64,000 nt of DNA from Maribacter litoralis. GTDB lineage: Bacteria > Bacteroidota > Bacteroidia > Flavobacteriales > Flavobacteriaceae. Below are positions 36,387-45,942 of the stretch, one piece after another. The stretch spans positions 1,054,001 to 1,118,000 of the forward strand of contig NZ_QCZD01000001.1 in assembly GCF_003075045.1 (NCBI RefSeq), written 5' to 3'. The stretch's first letter is position 1. Every line of letters starts with the position of its first letter. A program made the translations under genes and the position numbers. Below the pieces are notes generated by a model. That model searched no databases. It saw only the letters and a program-made list of their open reading frames with translations, and was not told the DNA's origin.

Positions 36387-36836
36387 TTAATTCTCTTTGA
36401 TAAGGAGTATTCCAATACACATTGCCACAACCCCAAGGATCCTTTTAAATTGCATAGGTTCTTGCGGCATACCAAACCAACCATAATGTCCTGCGATTGC
36501 CGAAAATAGAAGTTGGCCAAACAAACCGAGTGATATCATGGTTGATATTCCCAGTTTTGGAATTGTGTAGTAATAAAGACAAATACCGATTACACTAAAA
36601 AGTGCTCCTGTAAACCATAAATATTTAGGTATATCATACAGTAGCGATACTTTCGGAAAGTTTTTGAGGCTCATTAGTACCATCAGTAAAGCGAAAACCA
36701 TACTGAAAAAGAACGCTACTAATGACGCCATTAATGGATTTCTAAGTTGAACACCCAGCTGTGCGTTAAAGCCACCTTGCATGGCCAGAAAAACTCCACC
36801 CACGATGGCTAATATCATATTTATGTTTTGGTTCAT
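36387..36836 (-). CDS. Small DMT-superfamily transporter (YdcZ/DUF606-like)
   Basis: The protein has 149 residues and five hydrophobic segments. The opening AIVGGVFLAMQGGFNAQLGVQLRNP is characteristic of the YdcZ/DUF606 family, whose members are half-size EamA-like exporters of unknown substrate. It is the first gene of a minus-strand set with the nitroreductase and VOC genes. A palindromic activator-like element and a -7 box precede it, with 19 bases between box and ATG. Confidence 0.85.
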   Translation of the reverse strand: MNQNINMILAIVGGVFLAMQGGFNAQLGVQLRNPLMASLVAFFFSMVFALLMVLMSLKNFPKVSLLYDIPKYLWFTGALFSVIGICLYYYTIPKLGISTMISLGLFGQLLFSAIAGHYGWFGMPQEPMQFKRILGVVAMCIGILLIKEN

Positions 36837-36855
36837 GATCTTTACTTTAATAACA

Positions 36856-36903
36856 CAAAATTATTGTAAAGGATTCTGGTAAAAATTAAGCTAGCTTAAG
36901 AAA
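36856..36903 (-). promoter_or_regulatory. Promoter A: 18-base palindromic element + 22 bases + TANNTTTG
   Basis: Read on the minus strand, TTTCTTAAGCTAGCTTAA (36903-36886) is followed by exactly 22 bases and TAATTTTG (36863-36856). The ATG of the DMT transporter is at 36836. The core TTAAGCTAGCTTAA is a perfect 14-base palindrome. There is no TTG where the -33 box would be, suggesting dependence on an activator. Confidence 0.8.
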
Positions 36904-36962
36904 TAAGGAGCTAATTCAAGGTAGTTTCACAACTGGCTATCATTATGATATGATTCAATTTA

Positions 36963-37010
36963 CTTCTTAACTAAAGTCAATGAAATCTGTTTTAAGAGCC
37001 GATAATTTTG
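36963..37010 (+). promoter_or_regulatory. Promoter E: degenerate copy of the element + 22 bases + TANNTTTG
   Basis: CTTCTTAACTAAAGTCAA (36963-36980) keeps the first half-site TTCTTAA but has a weak second half. After exactly 22 bases comes TAATTTTG (37003-37010), 23 bases before the ATG of the DUF4386 gene. The conserved spacing argues that it belongs with the four stronger sites. Confidence 0.55.
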
Positions 37011-37033
37011 CATAAAATTTAAAATGTGTCATT

Positions 37034-37720
37034 ATGAAACAATTAGCAAAAATATCGGGAATCGCTTATTTGATGATTTTTTTATTTGGTTTTTACGCCA
37101 ACTTTTCGGTGCTTGAAAGCCTCATAGTGAGTAACAACGCGTCAATTACGACTTCAAATTTTATCAATAATCATTCACAATTCGGAAAAGGTATACTTGG
37201 GTTTGTAGTCATGCTTTTTTTTGATGCTGTATTGATTTGGTCAATTTTCGGTTTAACAAAACCGATAAGTAAAAATCTATCTTATCTAGCTTCGTTTTTC
37301 AGACTACTTCACGCTCTGTTTTTTGGTGTTGCTCTACTTAAATTATTACACATTTATCAATTAACAAGGTACCTCTCTAGCTCTATTAAAATGGAACAAC
37401 TAGTAACGGAGTTGTTATTAGATTTTGATACACTTTGGACTATCGGATTGTTATTTTTTGCAATTCACTTAATTGTTCTAGGATATCTGGCCATAAAATC
37501 AGCATATATTCCAAAAACACTGAGCATTTTATTAGTGTTAGCAGCATTCGGCTATTTAATAGATGGCGCAGCCAAGCTTATAATGTCTAACTATATTGAT
37601 TATAAAGATGTTTTCGAAATCATAGTAGTTGTGCCATCCGTGATTGGTGAATTCTCATTTACCGCCTGGCTATTAATTAAGGGTTTTAAGAAACGATCTT
37701 TTAAAATTCAAAACATATAA
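37034..37720 (+). CDS. DUF4386 family membrane protein
   Basis: The protein has 228 residues and about six membrane helices. The opening LAKISGIAYLMIFLFGFYANF, the later LSYLASFFRLLHALFFGVALLKLL and the DTLWTIGLLFFAIHLIVLGYLAIKS segment match the DUF4386 pattern, a family of unknown function widespread in Bacteroidota and Firmicutes. It is transcribed divergently from the DMT transporter and followed by a separate promoter for the serine hydrolase gene. Confidence 0.85.
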   Translation: MKQLAKISGIAYLMIFLFGFYANFSVLESLIVSNNASITTSNFINNHSQFGKGILGFVVMLFFDAVLIWSIFGLTKPISKNLSYLASFFRLLHALFFGVALLKLLHIYQLTRYLSSSIKMEQLVTELLLDFDTLWTIGLLFFAIHLIVLGYLAIKSAYIPKTLSILLVLAAFGYLIDGAAKLIMSNYIDYKDVFEIIVVVPSVIGEFSFTAWLLIKGFKKRSFKIQNI

Positions 37721-37782
37721 ATTTTACAACCTCTTTTAGAGTATTACCCTTCCTAAAAAAGTTTAGAAGCGTTGTCAATTCA

Positions 37783-37830
37783 TTTCTTAAGATACCTTAA
37801 GATTATTGGCTAATTAACCAGCTAAGTTTG
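37783..37830 (+). promoter_or_regulatory. Promoter B: 18-base palindromic element + 22 bases + TANNTTTG
   Basis: TTTCTTAAGATACCTTAA (37783-37800) is followed by 22 bases and TAAGTTTG (37823-37830). The ATG of the serine hydrolase is 36 bases further on. The half-sites TTAAG and CTTAA are separated by four bases. The element centre would fall near -42 relative to a start about six bases after the box, the usual place for a class II Crp/Fnr activator. Confidence 0.8.
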
Positions 37831-37866
37831 ATTTAATTATACATCAAGTAAATAATCAATCAAAAA

Positions 37867-38958
37867 ATGAACATTATGAAATTAGAATATTTAAAAAAAA
37901 TCATGCCTTTTGTCATTGCCATTTTAGCGATGCAATCTACATATTCACAATCCTTAGAAACTCAAATTGATAGTGTATTAACTACTGTCTTTAAAGCCTC
38001 GGAGGAACCTGGAGCGGTGTTTTTGGTAGCCAAAGATGGGGAGCCTATCTATCGGAAAGCATTTGGTCAAGCTAACATAGAGCTTGATGTTAAGATGAAT
38101 CCTGAAAATGTGTTTCAGATAGGATCCATGACCAAGCAGTTTACAGCCATGGCCATCGTAATGCTGGAGGAACAAGGGAAATTAAATGTAAATGATGCCA
38201 TTTCAAATTATATTCCAGATTACCCTAACGGAAGCAATATCACCATCCATCACTTATTGACGCATACGTCGGGCATAAAGGATTTCACCAAAATGAAAAC
38301 AATCATGACCATCGCCAAAAAAGACCAGACACCAAAAGAGCTGGTAGATTTCTTTAAGGATGAACCCGTTGATTTTAAACCAGGAGAACAGTTTTCCTAT
38401 AATAATTCCGGTTATGTGGTTTTAGGTTACATCATAGAAATAGTATCTGGTAAAACTTATGAAGACTTTATAGAACAAAACATTTTCAAAAAGCTTGGAA
38501 TGAACAATTCCCGTTATGCAAGCGATAGGGAAATTGTAAAGCATAGAGCTTATGGTTATCACAACAGAGGGGCGTTTACCAACAAAATGCAGGTGAGTTT
38601 GAGTATTCCTTATGCTTCTGGCTCATTAATGTCTTCGGTTGATGATATGTTGAAATGGCAAAATGCAATCAATGATAATGTATTAATAAGTGAGAAAGCA
38701 AAGGAAAAATTGTTCACAATCTATACCCTAAATAATGGCAAATCTATTAATTACGGCTATGGCTGGCATTTAAAAGATATTGATGGTGTAGCAACCAGAG
38801 AACATGGTGGAAGCATCTTTGGCTTTAAATCCATGGGTGTTTATGTGCCAAGCTTAGACATCTATGTAATTGGCTTTAGTAATTGTGATTGTAATTCACC
38901 AACTGAATTAGTCAGAAAAATAGCTTCTCTTATAATCAACAGTCAAGGAAATGAATAA
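37867..38958 (+). CDS. Exported serine hydrolase, beta-lactamase (class C/PBP4*) fold
   Basis: The protein has 363 residues with a signal peptide (ends STYSQ). It carries all three active-site motifs: SMTK (Ser87, Lys90), YNN (Tyr178, Asn180) and HGG near 313. Length and the LTHTSGIKDFT and FSYNNSGYVVLGYIIEIVSG segments match the Beta-lactamase (PF00144) family of esterases and D-peptidases. Substrate unknown; it may cleave a peptide or ester in the periplasm. It begins a long plus-strand run that includes an ABC exporter with a peptidase domain. Its stop overlaps the start of a 53-residue ORF by eight bases. Confidence 0.92.
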   Translation: MNIMKLEYLKKIMPFVIAILAMQSTYSQSLETQIDSVLTTVFKASEEPGAVFLVAKDGEPIYRKAFGQANIELDVKMNPENVFQIGSMTKQFTAMAIVMLEEQGKLNVNDAISNYIPDYPNGSNITIHHLLTHTSGIKDFTKMKTIMTIAKKDQTPKELVDFFKDEPVDFKPGEQFSYNNSGYVVLGYIIEIVSGKTYEDFIEQNIFKKLGMNNSRYASDREIVKHRAYGYHNRGAFTNKMQVSLSIPYASGSLMSSVDDMLKWQNAINDNVLISEKAKEKLFTIYTLNNGKSINYGYGWHLKDIDGVATREHGGSIFGFKSMGVYVPSLDIYVIGFSNCDCNSPTELVRKIASLIINSQGNE

Positions 38959-39112
38959 ACAAATTAAAATAAATTCTAAGAACATTAAGAAAAGTAGCCT
39001 TCCAGAAAAATCTCTTTTTGAGGTAATGAGCAATGCATATGAAATCGCAGAAAGATCAGGGTTCTATTTTCCATACAGAAAGTATGATTGGTTAGAATCA
39101 AATACTGATTAA
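38951..39112 (+). CDS. Small hypothetical protein (53 residues), translationally coupled
   Basis: The ATG lies inside the end of the serine hydrolase gene (8-base overlap) and the frame stays open for 53 codons to a TAA at 39110-39112, filling most of the gap before the ABC gene. The product is basic at the N-terminus (MNKQIKINSKNIKKSSLPEK), then amphipathic (SLFEVMSNAYEIAERSGFYF), with no signal peptide. I recognise no family. The overlap and the snug fit between neighbours argue for a real gene, but it could be a decayed remnant. Confidence 0.5.
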   Translation: MNKQIKINSKNIKKSSLPEKSLFEVMSNAYEIAERSGFYFPYRKYDWLESNTD

Positions 39113-39160
39113 TTAATAAGAATGCACTTTAAACCTTTTTCAATCAAAAAAACAAACATT

Positions 39161-40024
39161 ATGAACACTTTAAATATTAATAATCTCGACCTCACCTATA
39201 AAAATGGTTACCAAGCCATACAGAATATTTCGTTAGAGATTAAGAACGGAATGTTTGGGTTATTAGGGCCTAATGGTGCAGGAAAATCTTCTTTAATGAA
39301 AACCATCCTTGGACTACAAAAACCAACGTCTGGGAGTATTGGTTTCAATGATATAGATATTGTTAGTAATCCCGATCATATCAAAAAAAATTTAGGATTT
39401 CTACCTCAAGATTTTGGAGTGTACCCTAAAGTTAACGCGTACAATCTATTAAACCATATTGCCGTTTTAAAAGGATTGGAAAATAAAGAAGAGCGAAAAA
39501 CCCAGATTCGATATTTACTAGAGAAAGTGAACCTTTGGGATTTTAGAAACAAAGAAGTACATACATTTTCAGGAGGCATGAAGCAACGATTTGGTGTGGC
39601 TCAAGCCTTACTTGGAAAACCCAAAATCGTTATTGTAGATGAACCAACGGCAGGCCTGGACCCAGAAGAGCGTAACCGGTTCAACATGTTGTTAAGTGAT
39701 ATCAGTAATGATGTTATTGTTATTCTGTCTACGCATTTGGTTGAAGATGTAAAAAATCTATGTTCAGAAATGACCATTATGAACAAAGGACAGATTTTAA
39801 AAACCGGTAAGCCTAAAGAACTGATTTATGAGCTAGAACATAAAATTTGGTCAAAGTCAATTAAAAAAGAGGAACTAGAAAATTACCAATCAAAATACCA
39901 AATAATTAGCAAGCAATTAATTGAGCGTGTACTACATATTACCATCTTTTCTGAGACAAAACCTGAAGGTTTTGATGCTGTTACGCCTTTACTGGAGCAT
40001 GTGTATTTTAAAACGCTCGCCTAA
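39161..40024 (+). CDS. ABC transporter ATP-binding protein
   Basis: The preferred start is the ATG at 39161 (MNTLNINNLDLTYKNG), the normal beginning of the ABC fold; an in-frame ATG at 39122 adds 13 residues. Motifs: Walker A GPNGAGKSS, Q-loop FLPQDFG, signature HTFSGGMKQR, Walker B IVIVDEPTAGLDPEER, and the switch His in LSTHLVEDV. It is the type that powers ABC-2 permeases. It ends 10 bases before the permease/peptidase gene, with which it forms one transporter. Confidence 0.95.
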   Translation: MNTLNINNLDLTYKNGYQAIQNISLEIKNGMFGLLGPNGAGKSSLMKTILGLQKPTSGSIGFNDIDIVSNPDHIKKNLGFLPQDFGVYPKVNAYNLLNHIAVLKGLENKEERKTQIRYLLEKVNLWDFRNKEVHTFSGGMKQRFGVAQALLGKPKIVIVDEPTAGLDPEERNRFNMLLSDISNDVIVILSTHLVEDVKNLCSEMTIMNKGQILKTGKPKELIYELEHKIWSKSIKKEELENYQSKYQIISKQLIERVLHITIFSETKPEGFDAVTPLLEHVYFKTLA

Positions 40025-40034
40025 AAACTATTAT

Positions 40035-43000
40035 ATGATGAATGCTATATTTCAATACGAGTTAAATCAAACCACGAGGCGATGGACAGTATATCCAATG
40101 TTTTTAGTCTTTGTGCTATTAGGAATATTTAGCGGAAATAAATTCAATATGACTGCTGGTGAAGGCATATACCTAAACTCACCATATACTATTGGATTTA
40201 TGATGGGTATGTTTAGTATTTCCATGATATTTCTTGCTATTCTATATTCCAATCAAATTTTATTTAAGGAATGGGATGCCAAGTTCGATTTGGTGATTTT
40301 TTCACTTCCTTTTTCCAAATTGACCTACCTAACTGGAAAGTTTTGGTTTTTCTACCTGAAAACATTCTTAAGTTTTAGCTTATTAATTGTAGGTTTTGTC
40401 ATTGGTCAAAATTTACGAACTGGAGATGAAATGCAAATGGGTTTAAATGTATGGCATTACATCTACCCATTACTTGTTTTTGGTTTACTTAATTCATTAT
40501 TTGTTTGTAGCTTTTTATTTTTTCTAGCCTACAGAACACATAAAAAATTATTGGTGGTCATTGGAGGACTATTACTTTATGTACTATACATGGTCTTATT
40601 GGTGTTTTCTAACTCACCGTTTATGTCCGGGAGTATGCCACAATCGCTAGAAGTGCAACAAATTTCTGCTATATTGGATCCATTTGGATTATCAGCATAC
40701 TTTTTCGAATCGATATCATTTTCTGTGGTTCAAAAAAATAAAGGTGTTGTTCCACTAACCAATATGTTTTTATTAAACAGAGGGATTTTTCTGTTCATTT
40801 CTTCATTCTTTTTATGGTCTAGTTATAGAGCGTTCTCATTCTCAAGAAAACAAAGTCATAAATCTAAAAAGATTATAAAAGTCAATGCCATTAATACTGT
40901 AGTGAATTTAAAATCAATAAAGACACCAAAGTTAAATTTTGGAAGTATAATGGATTTTAAATCGGCATTATCCTTTACCAAATTAGACTTAATTTATCTT
41001 TTTAAAAGTGTTGTTATTGCGGCTGTTTCCTTGCTACTCGTATTTTATATAGGTATGGAAATGTATGCTGATATTGATAAAGGCATACGATTGCCAGAAA
41101 AGTATGCAACATCTGGTCTTTTAGCGACTTCCATTTCATCAAACTTTCATTTATTTGGACTTTTGATTTTAGCTTATTTTGTTAATGATTTATATTGGAG
41201 AAGTCATGCTTCTAATTTCACATTAATTGAAAAAAGCATCTATTTTTCAAAGAGTAAATTAAAGGGTCATTTTATTTCATCAATAGTACTGGTCTGTTTT
41301 TTTACAATAGTTCTCATTATTGAAGCACTGATTTTTCAATTTAGTTATGGCTATTTTAGTATTGATTGGAAAGCCTATTTAGGTGTCTTTATCTTCAATG
41401 CAATTCCTTTAATTCTATTTTCAGCGTTTTTACTATTAATAAATGATACGCTTAATAACCGGTATGTTAGTTTGGGTATTTCTACGGTGAGCGTTTTTGC
41501 TTTGGCTAGTCCCTTGTCAAAATATATAATTTCTTACCCATTATTGTACATATTCTCTGGTTATAATGGAATTTATAGTGATTTCAATGGCTATGGAATC
41601 TATCTGTCAGCATTCTCGCAACGCCTCTTGTTTGGAATTGGGTTAATAGCGTTTCTCTGGTTGATGAACAGTTTTATAAAGACGAAAGTGTTAAACATAA
41701 AGGCGTCCGTATTCGCTTTAGTTCTTGTGATTTTGGGTATTACTAGCGGTATATTTTTCATGAAAGGTTATATGCCAAAAAATGAAGATCAAACAATTTT
41801 AGAAGCGGTGAATTATGAAAAGTCTTATAGAAAATATGAAGCCATACCACAGCCAACAATTAAAAATGTAACCACAAATATCAACCTATATCCATCTAAA
41901 AACGCCTATGAAATAAATGGACGTTATGTATTAAGCAACCAAACCAATAAGGTTATTCATAAAGTTTTAGTCAATTTTCATTCGGATTTAAAAATTGAAA
42001 CAGCTTTGTTCGAAAGTGGTTTTAAGAAAACACAAATTAAAGAACACGTCAAAGAGATTAGTTTGGATAAACCATTGCAGCCTAACGAAGAAGCTAGTTT
42101 AAGCTTTAGTTTGTCCTACAAATGGTTTGCAGTAAACGGACACCAATCCTTTAATGCCATTGTAAATAACGGTTCTTTTATGAGAATCAGTAATTACTAT
42201 CCAACTTTTGGGTATCAAAATGATAGAGAAATTGATGATGTAGAGAAACGTAGTGAAGTTGATTTGGGCAAAGCTTCAGAATTGAAAGCATTGGAAAGCC
42301 CAGAGATATTTAAAAAAGATTTCATCAATTTAGAAATGACTATCTCTACTGAAAAATCTCAAACAGCTTTAGGTACTGGAGACTTAATAAAGCAATGGAG
42401 TGAAAATAACAGAAATTATTCTGTATATAGTGCTGATACTATTCCTTTTCGATTTGCATTGGCTTCTGCCGAATATGAGCATAAATCGATTCAACATAAA
42501 GACAAAACTATTAATGTCTACTATTCAAAAAAGCATTTTGAGAATGTAGAACATCTTATTGAAAACGCTAAAATCACCCTTGATTATTGCATAGATAATT
42601 TTGGTGAATACCCTTTTAAAACCATCAGTTTTGTTGAAATATCGGCATTCACTAAAGGTTTTGCAGCTACGGCTTATCCATCTGCAATATTTATGACTGA
42701 AGATATGATATTTCATACCAACCTAGAAGGTGATAAAAAACAAGATGTCATTAATGAATTGGCAGGACACGAATTATCACATCTTTGGTGGGGAACTAGT
42801 CAAATAAATCCAGATTATAGAGAAGGCGCCTCTATGCTTACGGAAACTTTGGCGATGTACACCGAAATGATGTTGTATAAGAAAATGCATGGTCATGAAA
42901 AAATGAAGGAACAATTAGAGATTCGTCAGCAAATTTATGATAACGAGAAAGGATTGTATGACAACCAACCGCTTTATAAAGTGAAGCCTGGATATGCACA

Positions 43001-43208
43001 TATTGCTTATTCTAAAGGTGCAATTGCCATGGTGAAACTTAGTGAGTTGATTGGGGAAGATAAAGTAAATGAGGCTCTTAGGAGTTTTTTAAACAATAAC
43101 AAATACCCCAAAAAACCAACCTCATTAGATTTGTTAAGTGAGCTTTATAAAGTTGCACCAGGTGAAAGCGCTAAATCTAAAATTGACGAGCTGTTTAAAA
43201 CGATATGA
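40035..43208 (+). CDS. ABC-2 permease fused to an M1-type aminopeptidase domain
   Basis: I start at the ATG ATG at 40035 (MMNAIFQYELNQTTRR), because the longer open frame from 39921 only overlaps the ATPase gene. The product has about 1057 residues. The first ~590 form a permease with about a dozen membrane helices in two halves. The last ~460 resemble M1 peptidases: an N-terminal beta-saddle, then GHELSHLWWG (HExxH near 912) with a Glu 14 residues later in YREGAS. This spacing is shorter than the usual 18, but the EG motif fits the zinc ligand. Such fusions occur in Bacteroidota. Peptide processing coupled to transport is inferred. Confidence 0.88.
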   Translation: MMNAIFQYELNQTTRRWTVYPMFLVFVLLGIFSGNKFNMTAGEGIYLNSPYTIGFMMGMFSISMIFLAILYSNQILFKEWDAKFDLVIFSLPFSKLTYLTGKFWFFYLKTFLSFSLLIVGFVIGQNLRTGDEMQMGLNVWHYIYPLLVFGLLNSLFVCSFLFFLAYRTHKKLLVVIGGLLLYVLYMVLLVFSNSPFMSGSMPQSLEVQQISAILDPFGLSAYFFESISFSVVQKNKGVVPLTNMFLLNRGIFLFISSFFLWSSYRAFSFSRKQSHKSKKIIKVNAINTVVNLKSIKTPKLNFGSIMDFKSALSFTKLDLIYLFKSVVIAAVSLLLVFYIGMEMYADIDKGIRLPEKYATSGLLATSISSNFHLFGLLILAYFVNDLYWRSHASNFTLIEKSIYFSKSKLKGHFISSIVLVCFFTIVLIIEALIFQFSYGYFSIDWKAYLGVFIFNAIPLILFSAFLLLINDTLNNRYVSLGISTVSVFALASPLSKYIISYPLLYIFSGYNGIYSDFNGYGIYLSAFSQRLLFGIGLIAFLWLMNSFIKTKVLNIKASVFALVLVILGITSGIFFMKGYMPKNEDQTILEAVNYEKSYRKYEAIPQPTIKNVTTNINLYPSKNAYEINGRYVLSNQTNKVIHKVLVNFHSDLKIETALFESGFKKTQIKEHVKEISLDKPLQPNEEASLSFSLSYKWFAVNGHQSFNAIVNNGSFMRISNYYPTFGYQNDREIDDVEKRSEVDLGKASELKALESPEIFKKDFINLEMTISTEKSQTALGTGDLIKQWSENNRNYSVYSADTIPFRFALASAEYEHKSIQHKDKTINVYYSKKHFENVEHLIENAKITLDYCIDNFGEYPFKTISFVEISAFTKGFAATAYPSAIFMTEDMIFHTNLEGDKKQDVINELAGHELSHLWWGTSQINPDYREGASMLTETLAMYTEMMLYKKMHGHEKMKEQLEIRQQIYDNEKGLYDNQPLYKVKPGYAHIAYSKGAIAMVKLSELIGEDKVNEALRSFLNNNKYPKKPTSLDLLSELYKVAPGESAKSKIDELFKTI

Positions 43209-43224
43209 GATAAACTACTAAAAA

Positions 43225-44313
43225 ATGAAAAAATTAATAACTATAGTAATTATTTTTTTTCTGTGGCATCAGAATATAGTTGCCCAGAAAATTGACAGTA
43301 ATGATCAAAATTCGAGAGAGATTGACTTAATCATTCAAGCGGATGACGTTAAAATTGGAGGAACCTTATCGATTCCAACAAAATTAAATACATCATCCTT
43401 AGTCATCATGAATTCAGGAAGTGGAGACCAGGATAGAGACGAAACATTAGAAGGCTTCAAAATTTTTAAAGTTATTGCCCACCATCTGGCATCAAAGGGA
43501 ATAGCATCTTTCCGTTATGACGATAGAGGTGTAGGTGAAAGCACCGGTGATTTTGTAAACAGCACCATTAACGACCATGCAAAGGACTTGGAAAGCATAA
43601 TGGATTATTTCAATACCACAAAGGAGCATCCATTCAATGATTTCATATTATTTGGGCACAGTCAAGGCGGCATCCTTGCTGGAAAAGTTGCTGTAAAAAA
43701 TGAATCTGTAAAAAAGGTGATTTTAATGGGTGCGCCATCCGTACCATTAATAGAAGTGGTTACTTATCAAGTGAGACAAGATTATGAACATACAGATTTA
43801 CATCAAAATTTAATTGAATCTGATGTGTCTGCACACAATAAACTAATGAGAGCTATTGAAGATGATATGAATATTGATGATGCATACCAATTGTTCAGAC
43901 AAACCACCGAATCCATTTTATTTGAGATTTCGTCTTCAGAAGATGTAGTTGATAGTCTAAAAATAAAACAACAAGCTATTGCAAAAGTTGATGAATTTAA
44001 AATAATCTATGCGTTGCCTTCGCTAACATCGTTTCTTTACTATGACCCGTCAAAGGATTTAGAACAATTGAAAGTTCCAGTGTTAAGTCTATTTGGAGGT
44101 TTAGATTTTCAGGTACCTATTCATCAAAATAAGGATAGAATGGAAAACGCACTTCTTATATCAGGTACCAATTATCATTTTACAACTTTTGATAATGCCA
44201 ATCATTTTTTTCAAAAGGCAAAAACAGGGAGCAGAGATGAATATGCAACATTGGAAAAGAAGTTTGTAGATGGTTTTTTAGATAGGATTTCTAATTGGAT
44301 TATTGATAACTGA
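43225..44313 (+). CDS. Exported alpha/beta hydrolase
   Basis: The protein has 362 residues with a signal peptide (ends QNIVAQ). The core carries MNSGSGDQDRDE, the FRYDDRGVGESTG strand, nucleophile FGHSQGGILAG, an acid in FGGLDFQVP and a late His in FDNANHFFQ. This resembles peptidase S9-like and EstA-type esterases of Bacteroidota. It lies 16 bases after the ABC/M1 gene and is thus probably co-transcribed. Together with the flanking beta-lactamase-fold proteins it makes three periplasmic serine hydrolases in one run. Substrate unknown. Confidence 0.88.
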   Translation: MKKLITIVIIFFLWHQNIVAQKIDSNDQNSREIDLIIQADDVKIGGTLSIPTKLNTSSLVIMNSGSGDQDRDETLEGFKIFKVIAHHLASKGIASFRYDDRGVGESTGDFVNSTINDHAKDLESIMDYFNTTKEHPFNDFILFGHSQGGILAGKVAVKNESVKKVILMGAPSVPLIEVVTYQVRQDYEHTDLHQNLIESDVSAHNKLMRAIEDDMNIDDAYQLFRQTTESILFEISSSEDVVDSLKIKQQAIAKVDEFKIIYALPSLTSFLYYDPSKDLEQLKVPVLSLFGGLDFQVPIHQNKDRMENALLISGTNYHFTTFDNANHFFQKAKTGSRDEYATLEKKFVDGFLDRISNWIIDN

Positions 44314-44418
44314 TTTAAATAGAAATGACAGATCTTAGTTTCTTTCTACTAATAAGCAAGTCAAGAATTAAAAATATATTAACTAATAAAATCAAGTAAA
44401 ATTTTAAACTTAATTAAG

Positions 44419-45942
44419 ATGAACAAGAAATTACAGATAAACGCTTCAAAAGCTGTTTATAAATCTTATCTCTTTTTAGGTGGTTTAACCGCTATTTTAA
44501 GTGTTGCATGCCAATCAAATCCATCAAAAGAAAATCCATCTGATTTGTTAAGTATTCGTATCGATCATTATTTAAAACAAAGTGAACTCAATGGGTTTTC
44601 TGGTGCAGTTTTGGTTGCTAAGAATGATACTATTATTATCAATAAAGGATTAGGGTTCGCCAACAAAGAAAACAATATAGTCAACAATCCTAATACGGTG
44701 TATGATATTTGTTCTGTGTCAAAACAGTTTACAGGTGCTGCTATTGTGAAATTAGCTGAAGACAACAAATTAAAATTGGATAGTTCTATCAGTACCTACT
44801 TTGATGATTTGACTGATGATAAAAAAGACATCACCATACATCAGTTATTAACCCATACTGCTGGTTTTGGCCATGGTAGTACCGATGATTTCGATCTCAT
44901 AACAAGAGATATTTATTTTTCAAATCTGTTTCAAGAGAAGTTGTTATTTACTCCAGGTTCAGAATATTCTTATTCAAATTCAGGCTATAGTATTTTAGGA
45001 CGGATTATAGAACTTGTTTCTGGTCAGGATTATGAAGCCTATCTAAATAAAAACTTATTCCAACCATCGGGAATGAAACAGACAGGATATCTATTACCAG
45101 ATTGGGATAACACAACTGTTGCTAATGAATATTTGCTTAATGTTTCTAATGAAGGCTCTCATATTGCACAGTATAAACAAGATGGGGAAATCGCAAGAAC
45201 AGTACTTGCAAATGGTGGTGTACATTCAACGAATAATGACATGTACAAATGGTATCAAGCATTAAAGACCAATAAAATATTATCTCAGGAGTCTTTTGAA
45301 ATTCTCACAAAACCCTATGTATCTGAATATGAAGATGAGTCGAGTCATTATGCTTATGGCTGGGCTGTTTACACCTCTAAAAGAGACACCAAAGTCATCA
45401 CCCACAATGGATTTAATGGCGTTTCTTATAACGAGTTTGTATGGTTTCCAGAAGAAGACGTTGTGATACTATTTTCGTCTAATGCATTTGTTAGACCTAT
45501 AGGAAGAATGACCATGGAAATTGAAAACATGTTATTTGATGCAACCTATAAACCAAAAGAACTACCAAAATACACGGTTAGTGAACTTTACAGATTTACT
45601 GAAGGATACAAGGGTCGTGTTAACGAATTAAGAGAGCAATTAGGACTGAAATTCGAGGGTGTTATTGATTCACCAAGACATTTAAATAGCTTAGGAGGCT
45701 TGTATTACAGAAAAGATCAAATGGAAAAAGCGATAACTATTTATGAGCTTAACACACAAATGTTTCCTGAAGATGGGAATAGCTGGGACTCGCTAGGAGA
45801 TGCCTATTATAAAACAAATGAAATAGATAAAGCTATGGAAGCATATACAAAAGCTTTAGAGTTAAAACCAGAAGAAGGCGATTGTTTTTGGTGTGACAAC
45901 TCAATAGAAAAACTTTCATTATTAGCTAAAGTCAATGAATAA
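44419..45942 (+). CDS. Serine hydrolase lipoprotein (beta-lactamase fold) with C-terminal TPR
   Basis: The protein has 507 residues with a lipobox (LSVAC, Cys31). Catalytic motifs: SVSK (Ser99, Lys102), YSN (Tyr185, Asn187) and HNG in the VITHNGFNG strand. After residue ~400 come tetratricopeptide repeats (LGGLYYRKDQMEKAITIYELN, WDSLGDAYYKTNEIDKAMEAYTKALELKP) and a short tail with CFWC. The TPR could dock a partner. It is a relative, not a close copy, of the enzyme at 37867. Its last 8 bases overlap the next gene. A degenerate copy of its C-terminal tail lies at 46926-47024. Confidence 0.92.
   Translation: MNKKLQINASKAVYKSYLFLGGLTAILSVACQSNPSKENPSDLLSIRIDHYLKQSELNGFSGAVLVAKNDTIIINKGLGFANKENNIVNNPNTVYDICSVSKQFTGAAIVKLAEDNKLKLDSSISTYFDDLTDDKKDITIHQLLTHTAGFGHGSTDDFDLITRDIYFSNLFQEKLLFTPGSEYSYSNSGYSILGRIIELVSGQDYEAYLNKNLFQPSGMKQTGYLLPDWDNTTVANEYLLNVSNEGSHIAQYKQDGEIARTVLANGGVHSTNNDMYKWYQALKTNKILSQESFEILTKPYVSEYEDESSHYAYGWAVYTSKRDTKVITHNGFNGVSYNEFVWFPEEDVVILFSSNAFVRPIGRMTMEIENMLFDATYKPKELPKYTVSELYRFTEGYKGRVNELREQLGLKFEGVIDSPRHLNSLGGLYYRKDQMEKAITIYELNTQMFPEDGNSWDSLGDAYYKTNEIDKAMEAYTKALELKPEEGDCFWCDNSIEKLSLLAKVNE

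Noticed and set aside
39921-40034. Longer N-terminus for the ABC permease/M1 gene
   Set aside because: The extra 38 codons lie inside the ATPase gene in another frame, and a normal start (ATG ATG) follows the ATPase stop.
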